Program-made: the position numbers and the translations under genes | Part shown: positions 37,875 through 46,751 of the stretch, in pieces | How the letters are laid out: every line of letters begins with the position of its first letter | Numbering within the stretch: position 1 is the first letter of the stretch | The notes under the pieces: model-generated | The model's input: the letters and a program-made list of their open reading frames with translations, nothing else | What the model was told of the DNA's origin: nothing | Database searches by the model: none | Source of the DNA: JBNLBS01 sp050303415 | GTDB taxonomy: Bacteria; Pseudomonadota; Gammaproteobacteria; Methylococcales; Methylomonadaceae | Reading direction: 5' to 3' | NCBI GenBank assembly: GCA_050303415.1 | Contig: JBNLBS010000012.1 | Coordinates: 44,758 to 108,757 of the forward strand | DNA length: 64,000 bases

Positions 37875-37954
37875 TAATTAGCTGTTAAATTTACAACTAC
37901 CTTTCCTAATTTTCGACCTTAATAAAAGGTGAATTCTAATGAAGTACATGAGCC
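37875..37954. repeat. Imperfect direct repeat, copy 2
   Basis: Second copy of the repeat at 37379-37459, 496 bases away in the same orientation. It lies just past the 3' end of the pentapeptide gene, the same position copy 1 has relative to the antitoxin-like gene. One repeat per small gene is the layout of gene cassettes, but no clear attC core sites or palindromic folding are visible. Confidence 0.6.
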
Positions 37955-37963
37955 CAAGCTTTG

Positions 37964-38299
37964 TTACCCACGAAGACTATACCCCACTGTGTTGCTTACA
38001 TTACAGTTATATACTCTCGTTCTTTCAAAGCTGCATTCACCATTTACGTTGTCTTTTAAGAAATGACAATCCTGTAATTCACACTCAACAAATATACAAT
38101 CAGAAAATGATGTGCCTCTAAATGTGCAATTCATAAACTTACACCCAACAAAATTCACAACGTTGAAAAGCCCCCAATACCAATCAATGTCTTTAAAACT
38201 ACAATTAGTGAAATCTGCTGTGACAATACCGCCCTCTGGATCAATTCCAACAAATTCACAGTACTTGAAACAATCGTCCTCCCAATTAATGGACTTCAT
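37964..38299 (-). CDS. Pentapeptide-repeat-like small protein
   Basis: 111 residues with about ten tandem degenerate five-residue repeats of the A(D/N)LXX type, here rich in Cys, Phe and Asn (ADFTNCSFKDIDW, VNFVGCKFMNCTF, TSFSDCIFVECELQDCHF). Such repeats fold into a right-handed quadrilateral beta helix. Known members protect gyrase or act as effectors, but most have no assigned function, and Cys-rich versions like this are often found in mobile or cassette regions. I chose the ATG at 38299 because AAGGA lies 4-5 bases upstream; in-frame codons further upstream have no such site. No membrane segment or signal peptide. Confidence 0.8.
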   Translation of the reverse strand: MKSINWEDDCFKYCEFVGIDPEGGIVTADFTNCSFKDIDWYWGLFNVVNFVGCKFMNCTFRGTSFSDCIFVECELQDCHFLKDNVNGECSFERTRVYNCNVSNTVGYSLRG

Positions 38300-38540
38300 G
38301 TTTTCCTTATTAACAACGAGACTTTGCATATTGAAGTTTAACGATAAAAATAACTTACGTATTTGTAGCGAACATAGCGAACGAAAAAAGCATCATGTTT
38401 ATTTGTTAGAAATCAGTATATTTACAAGCATTCTTACAAAAAGATTTGAGGTATCTACCTGATGGCTCCTCAACCAGTATTAATGCTTCTAATTGTTTTA
38501 AATTTAAATCGCCTTGCGCTAAATTACCTTTAATGTAATT

Positions 38541-38815
38541 TTACCTCATTAATTCTTTTAAACCTAAACGATAAATTTCATATTGTGTAATATCTTCTAT
38601 TTCACTTGGGTCATCACTAATTTGCGCCTCATTTACCAATAATTTCCATCTTACAATTGCTTCATTAATTGAGGTGGAATTTTGTGCAGGAAGTAAAAAT
38701 TGATATAAATTGTGTCCTTCATATTGCTTAATATCATTTTGTATGGGTCGGTATTTATCAGCAAACACTGACCTGGCAGTAATAATATAACCAGTGGAAT
38801 AGTTTTTATATTCAT
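38541..38815 (-). pseudogene. Small secreted protein with frameshifted signal peptide
   Basis: The main frame (GTG at 38768 to the stop at 38541) encodes FADKYRPIQNDIKQYEGH and ends EIYRLGLKELM. Its in-frame upstream sequence has no start codon before a stop. One frame over, an ATG at 38815 gives MNIKTIPLVILL, a typical signal-peptide start, and adding a single base in the TTATTACTG stretch at about 38783 would join it to TARSVFA followed by DKYRP, a good cleavage site. The simplest reading is a secreted protein of about 90 residues (before cleavage) broken by a one-base deletion, or a sequencing error. The mature part is not recognised. Confidence 0.55.
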
Positions 38816-38966
38816 TTCATTATCTTCTAACTAGTCATTTTAACTTTCAAACCATGTCAACAATATAACCGAAAGACAGTAAACCAAAACCGGTTAACGT
38901 GCATTACGTACAAGCAAAAAGGATACGGATACAGTCTGCACTTGAATACCTGCTTTGGCTTCCGGT

Positions 38967-40592
38967 CTAATCAATTAACATGCGTTGCAAGGTTTGCTGT
39001 TGGTCAGAGACTACGGTTATTTCTGGCTTGATATCGCATTGCTGAATAATATCCCTTGCCTGTTTAACATGTTGATGTCTTGCGTGTCTTATATTCTCGA
39101 TCGCGCCTTCAACTTCAAGCATTAGACTGTTAAGTCCTAAAGACAATCCTTTATTAAGCCCTAATAATGCGGCTTTTTCCTGGGATGGCTGCAGCTTTTT
39201 TAAAATAAAAAAAGGCACCAGCCAGGTAATTGCAATCAGTAAGGAGCTATGGATGGCAAAATCGACACCCAGGTAACTATGATCTGAAATATTACTGTTG
39301 TAATAGCCCTGAAATACCTGGTAACCGACCCACGCCATTGCTAATAATGGTAATAAAGTTTCGCAAAAACGGGTTAGTTTCAATAACCCTCTTTGAACGA
39401 CATTACCGGGGTTAGCTAATGCCTGTCTGGTCGACAATTCTATCTGGCCGTGAACCTTTTTGGCCGCCTTGTTGCGAATGCCTGTCAGTTCTTTTTTTAA
39501 CGGCAAAGCAGGAATATGACTTTGATTGGCGGTCAGAATCAAATCATCTAGCACATCATCAAAACGGCTCTGTGCCCAATGATCCCAGAGCCGCAGGTTG
39601 TCATTTTTAGTATGCCGGTCAGATAAGGGGTTATTGCGGTTATCTTCAATTAAATGACTGCTTTGTTCGGCATAATAGCTGGCCAGATTTTTTATTGGCC
39701 AGGCGAAACCCTGGCTAAAGGTTTGTACTGCCTGCTGCCAGAGTTCTTGCCATTGCTGGCTTAAAACCTGAAAATCACTGTCGGCCCCCAGCGCCGGTAG
39801 CAACTGCTCGATATTGTCCTTAAGCTGCTCCTTTCGTAGATGTAAACCACGATTTTCCAGTTGCGCAATGGTATTTTTATTGGCTAACGAGGTAATGGTT
39901 GCAGATAATTGATCAAATTCATCCGTCTGCGGCTGTTCGCAAATGGTTTTGTAGATAATCGGATCGTTAAACTCGGCCAGACTCAACTGTCGCTTAAAAT
40001 CATCAAATTGTTCCGGCTGCCCTCTGTCCCACTGATTTAAAACAAATACCCAGGCATGTTTACCGCCTTCGGCCAACAAAATCCGCCAGGCTTTATTGTC
40101 CCGATAGCGTTCTGGGCTGACCACGTATATCAATACATCGATATGCGGCAGCCATTGCATGACCAGATGTTTATTACTTTGTTCAATACTGTCAAAATCA
40201 GGCATATCCATCCAGATAATATTCTTTTTATCCGGGTCCTGATGCTGGGCAATTTTAACCTGTCCGATCGGTAAATCATCCGGCAGGTGTTGTATTTCAA
40301 CCGATTGGTGATGATATAAAGTGACTTCTCTGGAAGTCGGCCTGACAATACCGGTTTTGGCAATGGCCTGGCCTGCCAAGCGGTTGATCAGTGTGCTTTT
40401 ACCCACTCCCGTGCCGCCCATAAAGGCGACGATTAATGGTCTGGATGCACTTGAGTCAAATAATGAATCAGGGCTTTTATCATTCAGCTCGGAGATTTGC
40501 TGCAAAGAATCACGATTTAACCAACCTTGTTCAGTCAGTTGCTCTGTCCATTTTTTTGTTTGCTTTATTAGCTCAGAGTAATCGTAGTCCAT
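38967..40592 (-). CDS. Dynamin-like/Era-type membrane GTPase B
   Basis: 541 residues. The N-terminal GTPase domain has P-loop GGTGVGKST near 60, G3 DMPDFDS near 130 and an altered G4 NQWD near 186 (canonical NKxD). A helical middle region precedes two hydrophobic segments (about 408-430, LLAMAWVGYQVF, and about 445-470, LLIAITWLVPFFIL), followed by a helical tail. The layout resembles YcjX- and dynamin-related membrane GTPases. Its start lies 20 bases inside the end of the neighbouring GTPase gene, so the two are translated together and probably act as a heteromer, as known for some paired bacterial dynamin-like proteins. The nearest downstream feature is the AT-rich accessory region. Confidence 0.82.
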   Translation of the reverse strand: MDYDYSELIKQTKKWTEQLTEQGWLNRDSLQQISELNDKSPDSLFDSSASRPLIVAFMGGTGVGKSTLINRLAGQAIAKTGIVRPTSREVTLYHHQSVEIQHLPDDLPIGQVKIAQHQDPDKKNIIWMDMPDFDSIEQSNKHLVMQWLPHIDVLIYVVSPERYRDNKAWRILLAEGGKHAWVFVLNQWDRGQPEQFDDFKRQLSLAEFNDPIIYKTICEQPQTDEFDQLSATITSLANKNTIAQLENRGLHLRKEQLKDNIEQLLPALGADSDFQVLSQQWQELWQQAVQTFSQGFAWPIKNLASYYAEQSSHLIEDNRNNPLSDRHTKNDNLRLWDHWAQSRFDDVLDDLILTANQSHIPALPLKKELTGIRNKAAKKVHGQIELSTRQALANPGNVVQRGLLKLTRFCETLLPLLAMAWVGYQVFQGYYNSNISDHSYLGVDFAIHSSLLIAITWLVPFFILKKLQPSQEKAALLGLNKGLSLGLNSLMLEVEGAIENIRHARHQHVKQARDIIQQCDIKPEITVVSDQQQTLQRMLID

Positions 40593-42312
40593 AGCGTTTT
40601 TCTGTTAGTTTTTGTTCTGCTGTTTCAAGCTGTTCTGGTGAGATATTAAAGTATGATTTATAGGACAATTGAGCCGGTAGAGCAGTCAGTTGTTGGCGCA
40701 ATATTTTGCCAAACAATTCCTTTTCCACCGTGCGTAATTGTTTTTGTTTCAGTTCCGCCTCGACTCGATTAACATAACTACCAATGGCACTTTCTGCCAG
40801 ATATGAAGTCGCCGATAAAATGGCTGGCGCAATAAATAAATCATGTAGCCCGATCCCCCCCGTTTGCAGGGTAATGGCTATCGCTGCCGCATCAGTCGTC
40901 ACGCGGGTGGCACGTAAACTGTTTAACAGCACCGGCTGTTCCTGAAGCTTGCTGTATAAACGCTGCGCAGTTTGATCAATCTCCAACTGAAAATCCTGTT
41001 TATAAAGCACAGCGGACTGTTCAAAACTTTCCAATATGTTATGTCGTTGGTGTCGTAATAAACCAATTGATTCCTTCCACCATGCCGTATGCGGCGATTG
41101 GTCGGCCTTGTCCAATAATTTATCAGCCAATTGAATTAAGGTATGCTCGGCAATCTGGTTAAGAAAAGCCACTTCCTGGCTGCTGTCAGCCACTTTTTCC
41201 CGCTTTCTACCCAGCTTCATCACCTGTTTAACCGGCCAGGTCAGTAATTTCCGGGAGTTCATCAAAACTGTGGCCAAGCCGGGTATTTCCAACAAGAGTA
41301 ATAAACTGGCCATGGCACTTTTAAAAGTTTCATAATGTTGCGGATGGTCCAGATAATCACGCTGATAATTCTCCAGCGCCTGTTTAATCAGCTGATCGAC
41401 CATTTGTTGCCACTCTGACAGCGCCTCATGCTCGGCTTTAACCGGCTCCAGCCATTGTTGCCACTGTTTCTTTAACAGCTTCTGTTCGGCTTGAATATGT
41501 TGTTTATGCGTTACTTTTTTTGCTAATTGATTGATTAATTCACTGTGCTGTGTCGGCCATTGCGGGGCACTGCCCTGTTTTTGATAAAACAACGGTACAA
41601 TCACCGGAAATTCATCACTGCGGCACTGCTGCCATTTTTCTTTTAATGAATCTATCAGTAATGTTTCCGAACCTTCGACCAATTTATTAATACAAATAAT
41701 TATCGGTTGATTGATGGCTTCCAGCGTTGCCATGACATCCCAAACGGACTGGTCGGCATATTTCTCCTTGCTGACAACAAAAATAACCACATCTGCCAGA
41801 GCTATGGTTTTGATTACCCCTTCCGAGTATCCCGAAGCATCGATCGAATCAAAATCCGGTGTGTCCCACAGCACACAAGGCGGAATCAGATTGGAAAGCG
41901 GAATATTTTCGCTCAAGGCATAGCACTCAATACGCTCTTTTGTGAGCTCGGCTTGATCGATACGTTGAAAACGTCCAAAATATTGCTCTATATCTGAACA
42001 TTCATTCAGCTGAACACCATTGGCAAAACCTTGCGGATGCACAGTATATCCGGCTAAAGGACTGACCCCGGCTAATTGACTGTTAGATAATAAATTAACG
42101 ACCGAGCTTTTTCCGGCCTGAGTCGGTCCAACAACAGCTATTTGTAGGGGTAAATTAGCGGAACTCGCTAAGAAATCACCTTTTCTTATAAATGCTTCAG
42201 TCAGAATCAATTGATCGATACGTTGCTGATAAGCTGCTTTGACCGACCCATCACTCAACTGAGCGGAGACAGTTTGGTAACGTTGTTTTAATAATTGGAT
42301 AAATTCCAGCAT
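40573..42312 (-). CDS. Dynamin-like/Era-type GTPase A
   Basis: 579 residues. GTPase motifs are GPTQAGKSS near 64, G3 DTPDFDS near 154 and G4 NKLVEG near 209. A long helical region with an amphipathic Leu-rich segment (about 320-350) and a Gly/Ala/Ile-rich hydrophobic stretch (about 465-510, containing TLQTGGIGLHDLFIAPAIL) follow. The second hydrophobic region resembles the membrane-insertion part of bacterial dynamin-like proteins. It precedes and overlaps the second GTPase gene by 20 bases. A lipoprotein gene diverges upstream. Proposed role: membrane remodelling or envelope homeostasis, by analogy only. Confidence 0.82.
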   Translation of the reverse strand: MLEFIQLLKQRYQTVSAQLSDGSVKAAYQQRIDQLILTEAFIRKGDFLASSANLPLQIAVVGPTQAGKSSVVNLLSNSQLAGVSPLAGYTVHPQGFANGVQLNECSDIEQYFGRFQRIDQAELTKERIECYALSENIPLSNLIPPCVLWDTPDFDSIDASGYSEGVIKTIALADVVIFVVSKEKYADQSVWDVMATLEAINQPIIICINKLVEGSETLLIDSLKEKWQQCRSDEFPVIVPLFYQKQGSAPQWPTQHSELINQLAKKVTHKQHIQAEQKLLKKQWQQWLEPVKAEHEALSEWQQMVDQLIKQALENYQRDYLDHPQHYETFKSAMASLLLLLEIPGLATVLMNSRKLLTWPVKQVMKLGRKREKVADSSQEVAFLNQIAEHTLIQLADKLLDKADQSPHTAWWKESIGLLRHQRHNILESFEQSAVLYKQDFQLEIDQTAQRLYSKLQEQPVLLNSLRATRVTTDAAAIAITLQTGGIGLHDLFIAPAILSATSYLAESAIGSYVNRVEAELKQKQLRTVEKELFGKILRQQLTALPAQLSYKSYFNISPEQLETAEQKLTEKRYGLRLL

Positions 42313-42580
42313 ATTATCTTAGCTTGGGTTTATAATAACTGACCATTTTACTTTGTTTAGGATTGGGAATGAAATAAAAGCCAAATCTGACGCGGGCTCA
42401 TTTTACCTCTAAAAGGTTACGAGAAGGATGCATGATGAACTATGCAACTTTATGTACATCATAGAAAAAAATACGAGTAAGCTTTAAGTTTTGAATCATT
42501 CACATTCCATAGTGCTTAGGCATTATAAATACAAAAAAGCATAGCACAGACCGACATATAAAACATTGAGGCGACATATT

Positions 42581-43000
42581 ATGAGGCATTTCCCCCATCT
42601 TTTAATTATTTTATTTTTATTTTCAATTATCGGTTGTGGCAAAGGCAATCAAATTAACGGCACCAGCAGCCGTACTGCTTATAGATCTGTTAAAACCATT
42701 CGATCCAGACTTCCAGCGGATCAACGCATTGAATATGAAGTGTCTTTTTGGACATTAAGAGATTCAATCAGAGATACCGATGAGTTTTTAGATACGGTGG
42801 GTGGAAAAACCCCCTCTGAAATTATTGAACTCGGTAAAGAGGCCTACCAAAAACGTAAAAATGCCGGATATCCGGGTTATGCGGAATATACTTCCTGGGA
42901 TCAAATGATTGCAAAATTCAGCAAAGAACGAATTGATCAGAATAAGCATACCAAAAAAGACCGTCGGGATGCCGCGAATAACGTCCTGTATAAACTTTAA
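42581..43000 (+). CDS. Small lipoprotein of unknown function
   Basis: 139 residues with a lipobox (FSIIGCGKG, Cys near 19 after a hydrophobic segment) and a charged, mostly helical mature part (SFWTLRDSIRDTDEFLDTV, EIIELGKEAYQKRKNAGYPG). No domain recognised with confidence. I chose the ATG at 42581, which has GAGG about 9 bases upstream; a TTG five codons earlier precedes that site. It faces the DUF2959 gene across a perfect 13-bp hairpin. It is separately transcribed from the C1 cluster. Confidence 0.75.
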   Translation: MRHFPHLLIILFLFSIIGCGKGNQINGTSSRTAYRSVKTIRSRLPADQRIEYEVSFWTLRDSIRDTDEFLDTVGGKTPSEIIELGKEAYQKRKNAGYPGYAEYTSWDQMIAKFSKERIDQNKHTKKDRRDAANNVLYKL

Positions 43001-43014
43001 ATTGTCACTGCTGA

Positions 43015-43046
43015 GGTTGAAAATACCTTAACCGGTATTTTCAACC
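43015..43046. terminator. 13-bp perfect hairpin between convergent genes
   Basis: GGTTGAAAATACC (43015-43027) pairs exactly with GGTATTTTCAACC (43034-43046) around TTAACC. It lies 15 bases after the lipoprotein stop and 6 bases before the DUF2959 stop on the other strand, so it can serve both. There is no T-run on either side. Confidence 0.7.
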
Positions 43047-43051
43047 CGCAC

Positions 43052-43750
43052 TCAAGAAGTTGGCAGACTTTTTTGTTCGACCAAGCCGGAAACAAAGCGA
43101 TTAGCTTCGGCAATGGTTGATTCCATTGCTTCAATCAACATGGAGATATCCATGGTCATGACCACAAACTCATGTTTAAGGGCGGAAATTGCCTGAGCAT
43201 TCAAATTGTGCTTTAAAAACAGGGTTTGATCTCTGAATGTTAATAAAACAGGCTGAATCTTTAATTCTGCTTTTCGCATGGAACGTATTAAACGGGAATA
43301 ATGCTGCTTGGATAATTTTAATTGCTGTTTGCTACGTGCCCTGAGCGAACGATTGGTGTATTCCTCCAGCTCTATCTCCCACTCCATAAACAAGGCAGCG
43401 CTGACTTTCTCAATCGATTCTATTCGTTCACTGACGGCATTGGACTTTGACAGACAAAATTCATACTGGCGCTTAAACAGATAATATTTATGCTCCAACG
43501 TGGTTTCATCAACCGCAATGATCGATTTGTAATGTTCCAGTGCACTTTCAAACTGGTCCCGGGCATCCTCAAGGTTGTCACAGGCTTGTTCAACATTGTA
43601 AACCACCAGGTCGCGCTTATGATCGCCTAAAGACTCTCTGGCTTTATAATAAACATCCCGGATTTTCCTGCCTAGGAGGGCTGTAATTGAGAAAGGACTC
43701 TGTCCGGCGTGATGGATAGAGGCGATGCCTGTTTTTTTAGATTCTGCCAT
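43052..43750 (-). CDS. DUF2959 family protein
   Basis: 232 residues, largely coiled-coil. DUF2959 features are the opening YYKARESLGDHKRDLVVYNV, then DARDQFESALEHYKSII, an LFMEWEIELEEYTNRSLR block, and near the end VLLTFRDQTLFLKHNLNAQA. The family has no experimentally assigned function that I know of, and many members carry a signal peptide; none is obvious here. The start overlaps the stop of the MfnE-like gene by one base, so it is translationally coupled to a cofactor-biosynthesis operon. That position is odd, and a role in the pathway would be pure inference. Confidence 0.8.
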   Translation of the reverse strand: MAESKKTGIASIHHAGQSPFSITALLGRKIRDVYYKARESLGDHKRDLVVYNVEQACDNLEDARDQFESALEHYKSIIAVDETTLEHKYYLFKRQYEFCLSKSNAVSERIESIEKVSAALFMEWEIELEEYTNRSLRARSKQQLKLSKQHYSRLIRSMRKAELKIQPVLLTFRDQTLFLKHNLNAQAISALKHEFVVMTMDISMLIEAMESTIAEANRFVSGLVEQKSLPTS

Positions 43751-44301
43751 TAGAAATCATTTTTATTAATAATGCTGATTTTAAATTCAGCATTTTTTAT
43801 ATAGTTGTTAAATGCCTTGTCGACAATATTTTGTTTTGCCATTTCTTCGAAGTCAATATCATGTCTGAAATGGACAGCTTTGATTACAATCAATTCCTCA
43901 GCCTTTAACTGCTGAGCCAACCAGGCCGCCAAACTATCGGAAGTAATTGACCAACTGGCTGCAATATGAGCATTATTCAATGACTCAATATCAGGTGACC
44001 AAATTACATTTTGCCCCTGATCCAGGTGTTTATTTATATCATTAATTGACTGGGCAATAACAAATTTTTGCGCCAGACCGCTAAATAATAAAGCCATCTG
44101 CTGCATGGCCAAGATTGCCATATGGTGTGCAATTTTATCATTAAAACCACATTGCTCCTGTGTTTTCCGGACCAGATCGGCAAACAGACCACCACCCGGA
44201 ACAATCACGGCTCCAGTAGGATATTTATCCGCCACTTTTTGTAAACACGAGACAATTGCATGATCTTTAACTAGGCTGCCGCCTAACTTAATAACTCTCA
44301 T
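43750..44301 (-). CDS. mfnE: Amino-acid-kinase family protein, MfnE-like
   Basis: 183 residues of the amino-acid-kinase fold, short for the superfamily but normal for archaeal MfnE, which phosphorylates (5-(aminomethyl)furan-3-yl)methyl phosphate in methanofuran synthesis. Visible are VIKLGGSLVKD at the N-terminus, AVIVPGGGLFADLVR and WSITSDSLAAWLAQQL, the three substrate/nucleotide blocks of the family. Methylotrophic bacteria use a methanofuran-like carrier for formaldehyde oxidation, so the role fits the neighbouring MfnF- and MfnD-like genes. One-base overlaps on both sides show tight coupling with pabB and the DUF2959 gene. Confidence 0.78.
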   Translation of the reverse strand: MRVIKLGGSLVKDHAIVSCLQKVADKYPTGAVIVPGGGLFADLVRKTQEQCGFNDKIAHHMAILAMQQMALLFSGLAQKFVIAQSINDINKHLDQGQNVIWSPDIESLNNAHIAASWSITSDSLAAWLAQQLKAEELIVIKAVHFRHDIDFEEMAKQNIVDKAFNNYIKNAEFKISIINKNDF

Positions 44302-45674
44302 TAACAGGAAAAATACGCCAGTAAGCGCTGCATGGACAAAGCCTTATCAAAACATTCCTGGTATTCATCTTCCATTACGGAATCATTGACAATGCCGCCA
44401 CCCGCCCAAAAACGGATGCGATTATCCGAATGGACTAATGTTCTGATGGTAATACTGCTATCCATATTGCCGTTAAAACCGATATACGCGACCGACCCGC
44501 AATAAATACCACGCCTATGGGGTTCCAACTCTTCAATAATCTCCATTGCCCTTATTTTTGGTGCTCCGGTAATGGAGCCTCCGGGAAAGCAGCTTTTTAA
44601 TAAATCCAATGCATGCTGTCCCTTGCTCAATACGCCGGTAACCGTACTGACCAAATGATGTACCGTGGCATAACTTTCGACTGCGAATAACTTTGGTACT
44701 TTAACCGAGCTGCTACAGCAGTTCTTGCTGATATCATTACGCAAAAGGTCAACAATCATCAAATTTTCCGCCCGGTCTTTTTTGCTGTTTTGCAAAGCCT
44801 TAATCTGTTGTTGATCTTCATCCTGATTCTTCAATTTAGCTCGTGTACCTTTTATAGGCTTGGTTTCAACTTTACCGTCTATGACCTTTAAAAAACGCTC
44901 CGGAGAGGAACTCAACACCTGCACCTGGGGAGTATTCAAATAGCAGCTAAAAGGCGCACTGTTGATTTTTCTTAAATACTTATATGCTGTCCATGGATCA
45001 CCCTTACAGCTGGCCTCAAACCGTTGTGCCAGATTGACCTGATAGCAATCGCCTTCTTTTAAATAACTTTTGATTTTATCAAAAGCCTGTTGATAGAAAG
45101 CCTTGTCCATATTTGATTTAACCGCACTGGTGATTGAAAACGGTTTTTCCACTGTCGTTTCCGGCAGCTGACTGAATTGATGCTGCAGGACCTGCCATTG
45201 CATTGCCTCAGGATGAGACCCTACCAGATAACTTTTTTCCTGTTGATGATCTACCACCAAAGCCCATTGGTAGATTGCAACCCCAAGATCAGGAATATCT
45301 TCGGCATTTTGAGCCATGACAGGGAGTTTTTCCAACTGCCTGGCCAAGTCATAGGAGAAATAGCCTATAGCGCCACCATTGAACGGTAAATCATTTATGG
45401 CAGGAAAATCGTTAATCAACTCATTCTTAATCAGCGCAAAAGGATCATCAGTTGATTTTTCCAGTTGCCCCTGACGATCAATTACGGTTGTATTGCCCCA
45501 GGTTAGCAATGTGCAGATCGGATCAGCCGCAATAATATCGTAACGTCCATGGCGTTGACTAAAATAGCCACTGTCCAAAAACACAGCCCAAGGTTGACTG
45601 GCTATCGGGGCAAAAAGTGCGGCACTATCCTTAAAATAAGGTAATGAAATAATTTGTTGTTGAGCTGACGACAT
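44301..45674 (-). CDS. pabB: Aminodeoxychorismate synthase component I
   Basis: 457 residues of the chorismate-utilising family. The C-terminal catalytic half shows KPIKGTRAKLKNQDED, AENLMIVDLLRNDIS, PGGSITGAPKIRAMEIIEELEPHRRG and the closing GGGIVNDSVMEDEYQE block. PabB makes 4-amino-4-deoxychorismate for p-aminobenzoate. p-Aminobenzoate is the acceptor of beta-RFAP synthase in H4MPT synthesis, which explains its place among methanopterin genes; folate synthesis would also use it. The PIKGT motif identifies the PabB branch over TrpE-like proteins. It is coupled to the MfnE-like gene by a one-base overlap. Confidence 0.93.
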   Translation of the reverse strand: MSSAQQQIISLPYFKDSAALFAPIASQPWAVFLDSGYFSQRHGRYDIIAADPICTLLTWGNTTVIDRQGQLEKSTDDPFALIKNELINDFPAINDLPFNGGAIGYFSYDLARQLEKLPVMAQNAEDIPDLGVAIYQWALVVDHQQEKSYLVGSHPEAMQWQVLQHQFSQLPETTVEKPFSITSAVKSNMDKAFYQQAFDKIKSYLKEGDCYQVNLAQRFEASCKGDPWTAYKYLRKINSAPFSCYLNTPQVQVLSSSPERFLKVIDGKVETKPIKGTRAKLKNQDEDQQQIKALQNSKKDRAENLMIVDLLRNDISKNCCSSSVKVPKLFAVESYATVHHLVSTVTGVLSKGQHALDLLKSCFPGGSITGAPKIRAMEIIEELEPHRRGIYCGSVAYIGFNGNMDSSITIRTLVHSDNRIRFWAGGGIVNDSVMEDEYQECFDKALSMQRLLAYFSC

Positions 45675-45701
45675 GTATGGGAGTAATTAAAACAGGTAAA
45701 T

Positions 45702-46751
45702 TTATTGTTGTCTGCCTAGGCATGCAACAGCAACGGCTGGTGCACAATCAGCCGTGGTCATGGTCGATTGTGCTATGGATTTCAGGTTAAACAAATCACT
45801 AAAATCCAGGTATGGATGGCCTAAATTAGCCGCGATTTGACGCACTAAAAAACGCCCAACCCCTGCTCCAACAAAAGGTAATTTGCCGGTTTCTTCATAT
45901 CGCGATAACTGACGTTCACAACCTTGTTGCAGTTGAAAAACATGCTGTGAACGTATATTTCTGGCCATCTGCTGCCAGTATGGCATTTCACCTTCAGTAA
46001 AATCCCAACCGGTCATGCGCGATAATCGCCTGGCACTAGCCATGATTGACTTTTCCTGGCCATCGGCAGTTTCAGTCTGATCATGCGCCTCATCGAGTTC
46101 ATTGGTCAATCGGTAAATGTCGGCCATTGTTGCGAAATACTCTGCCATCAATGGTATCTCCTGCCCCTTAAAATAAGCTTTATCAACAATAGCCATTACG
46201 GCAGTACGAATGATACCACTATATATCAACTCCTGACTTATTAAGCGGTCAAAATCAGTCATACCTTGAGCCAGCACATCGGCATTATGCATCAGTAGAA
46301 TATCTGTCGTGGTACTGCCTATATCAATAAACAAGCCATTATTTATCGATTTAGCCACATAAGTAGCACTGGCCAGCCAGTTGCTAGAAGCTATTGACTG
46401 ATAATGATCGGGGTTAATATTCTCTATCGACAGTATTCCATGCTGCCCCGCATAAACCGATATTTTTTTACCCGCTAGCAACCGCTGCATGGTGCTGATA
46501 ATTTGCTCGACGCCTAGTTCACGGTCAGGAAAAAGATCGACCAGTTCGCCTGTCATGGTCATCACATGTTGTGCAGCCGGTTGTTTAATTAACCTCAATA
46601 TCGAATTGACGGCCTGCTGTAATTGTTCCAGTCCCTTCCATAGCGGACAGGGGTGCTGATAGACATCAATAACCACCCCGTTTTCATTGATAACAGCCGC
46701 CTTAATATGTGCCCCGCCAATATCCCAACCAACTATCCAGCTATGCAGCAT
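45702..46751 (-). CDS. mfnF: H4MPT-linked C1 pathway protein, MfnF-like (hydantoinase/oxoprolinase family)
   Basis: 349 residues of the hydantoinase/oxoprolinase-like family seen in H4MPT-containing bacteria and methanogens. In archaea MfnF joins tyramine-glutamate to the aminomethylfuran phosphate to build the methanofuran core. Visible are WDIGGAHIKAAVI at the N-terminus (ATPase-like phosphate loop), FIDIGSTTTDILLMHN (second phosphate loop) and the C-terminal LPFVGAGVGRFLVRQIAA. The start overlaps the end of the MfnD-like gene by 11 bases. The adjacent homologues of MfnD and MfnE strengthen the methanofuran assignment. Confidence 0.83.
   Translation of the reverse strand: MLHSWIVGWDIGGAHIKAAVINENGVVIDVYQHPCPLWKGLEQLQQAVNSILRLIKQPAAQHVMTMTGELVDLFPDRELGVEQIISTMQRLLAGKKISVYAGQHGILSIENINPDHYQSIASSNWLASATYVAKSINNGLFIDIGSTTTDILLMHNADVLAQGMTDFDRLISQELIYSGIIRTAVMAIVDKAYFKGQEIPLMAEYFATMADIYRLTNELDEAHDQTETADGQEKSIMASARRLSRMTGWDFTEGEMPYWQQMARNIRSQHVFQLQQGCERQLSRYEETGKLPFVGAGVGRFLVRQIAANLGHPYLDFSDLFNLKSIAQSTMTTADCAPAVAVACLGRQQ

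Noticed and set aside
37379..37954. Integron attC sites
   Set aside because: The copies are direct repeats behind small genes, but the expected core sites and imperfect-palindrome structure were not convincing; kept only as a finding to test.
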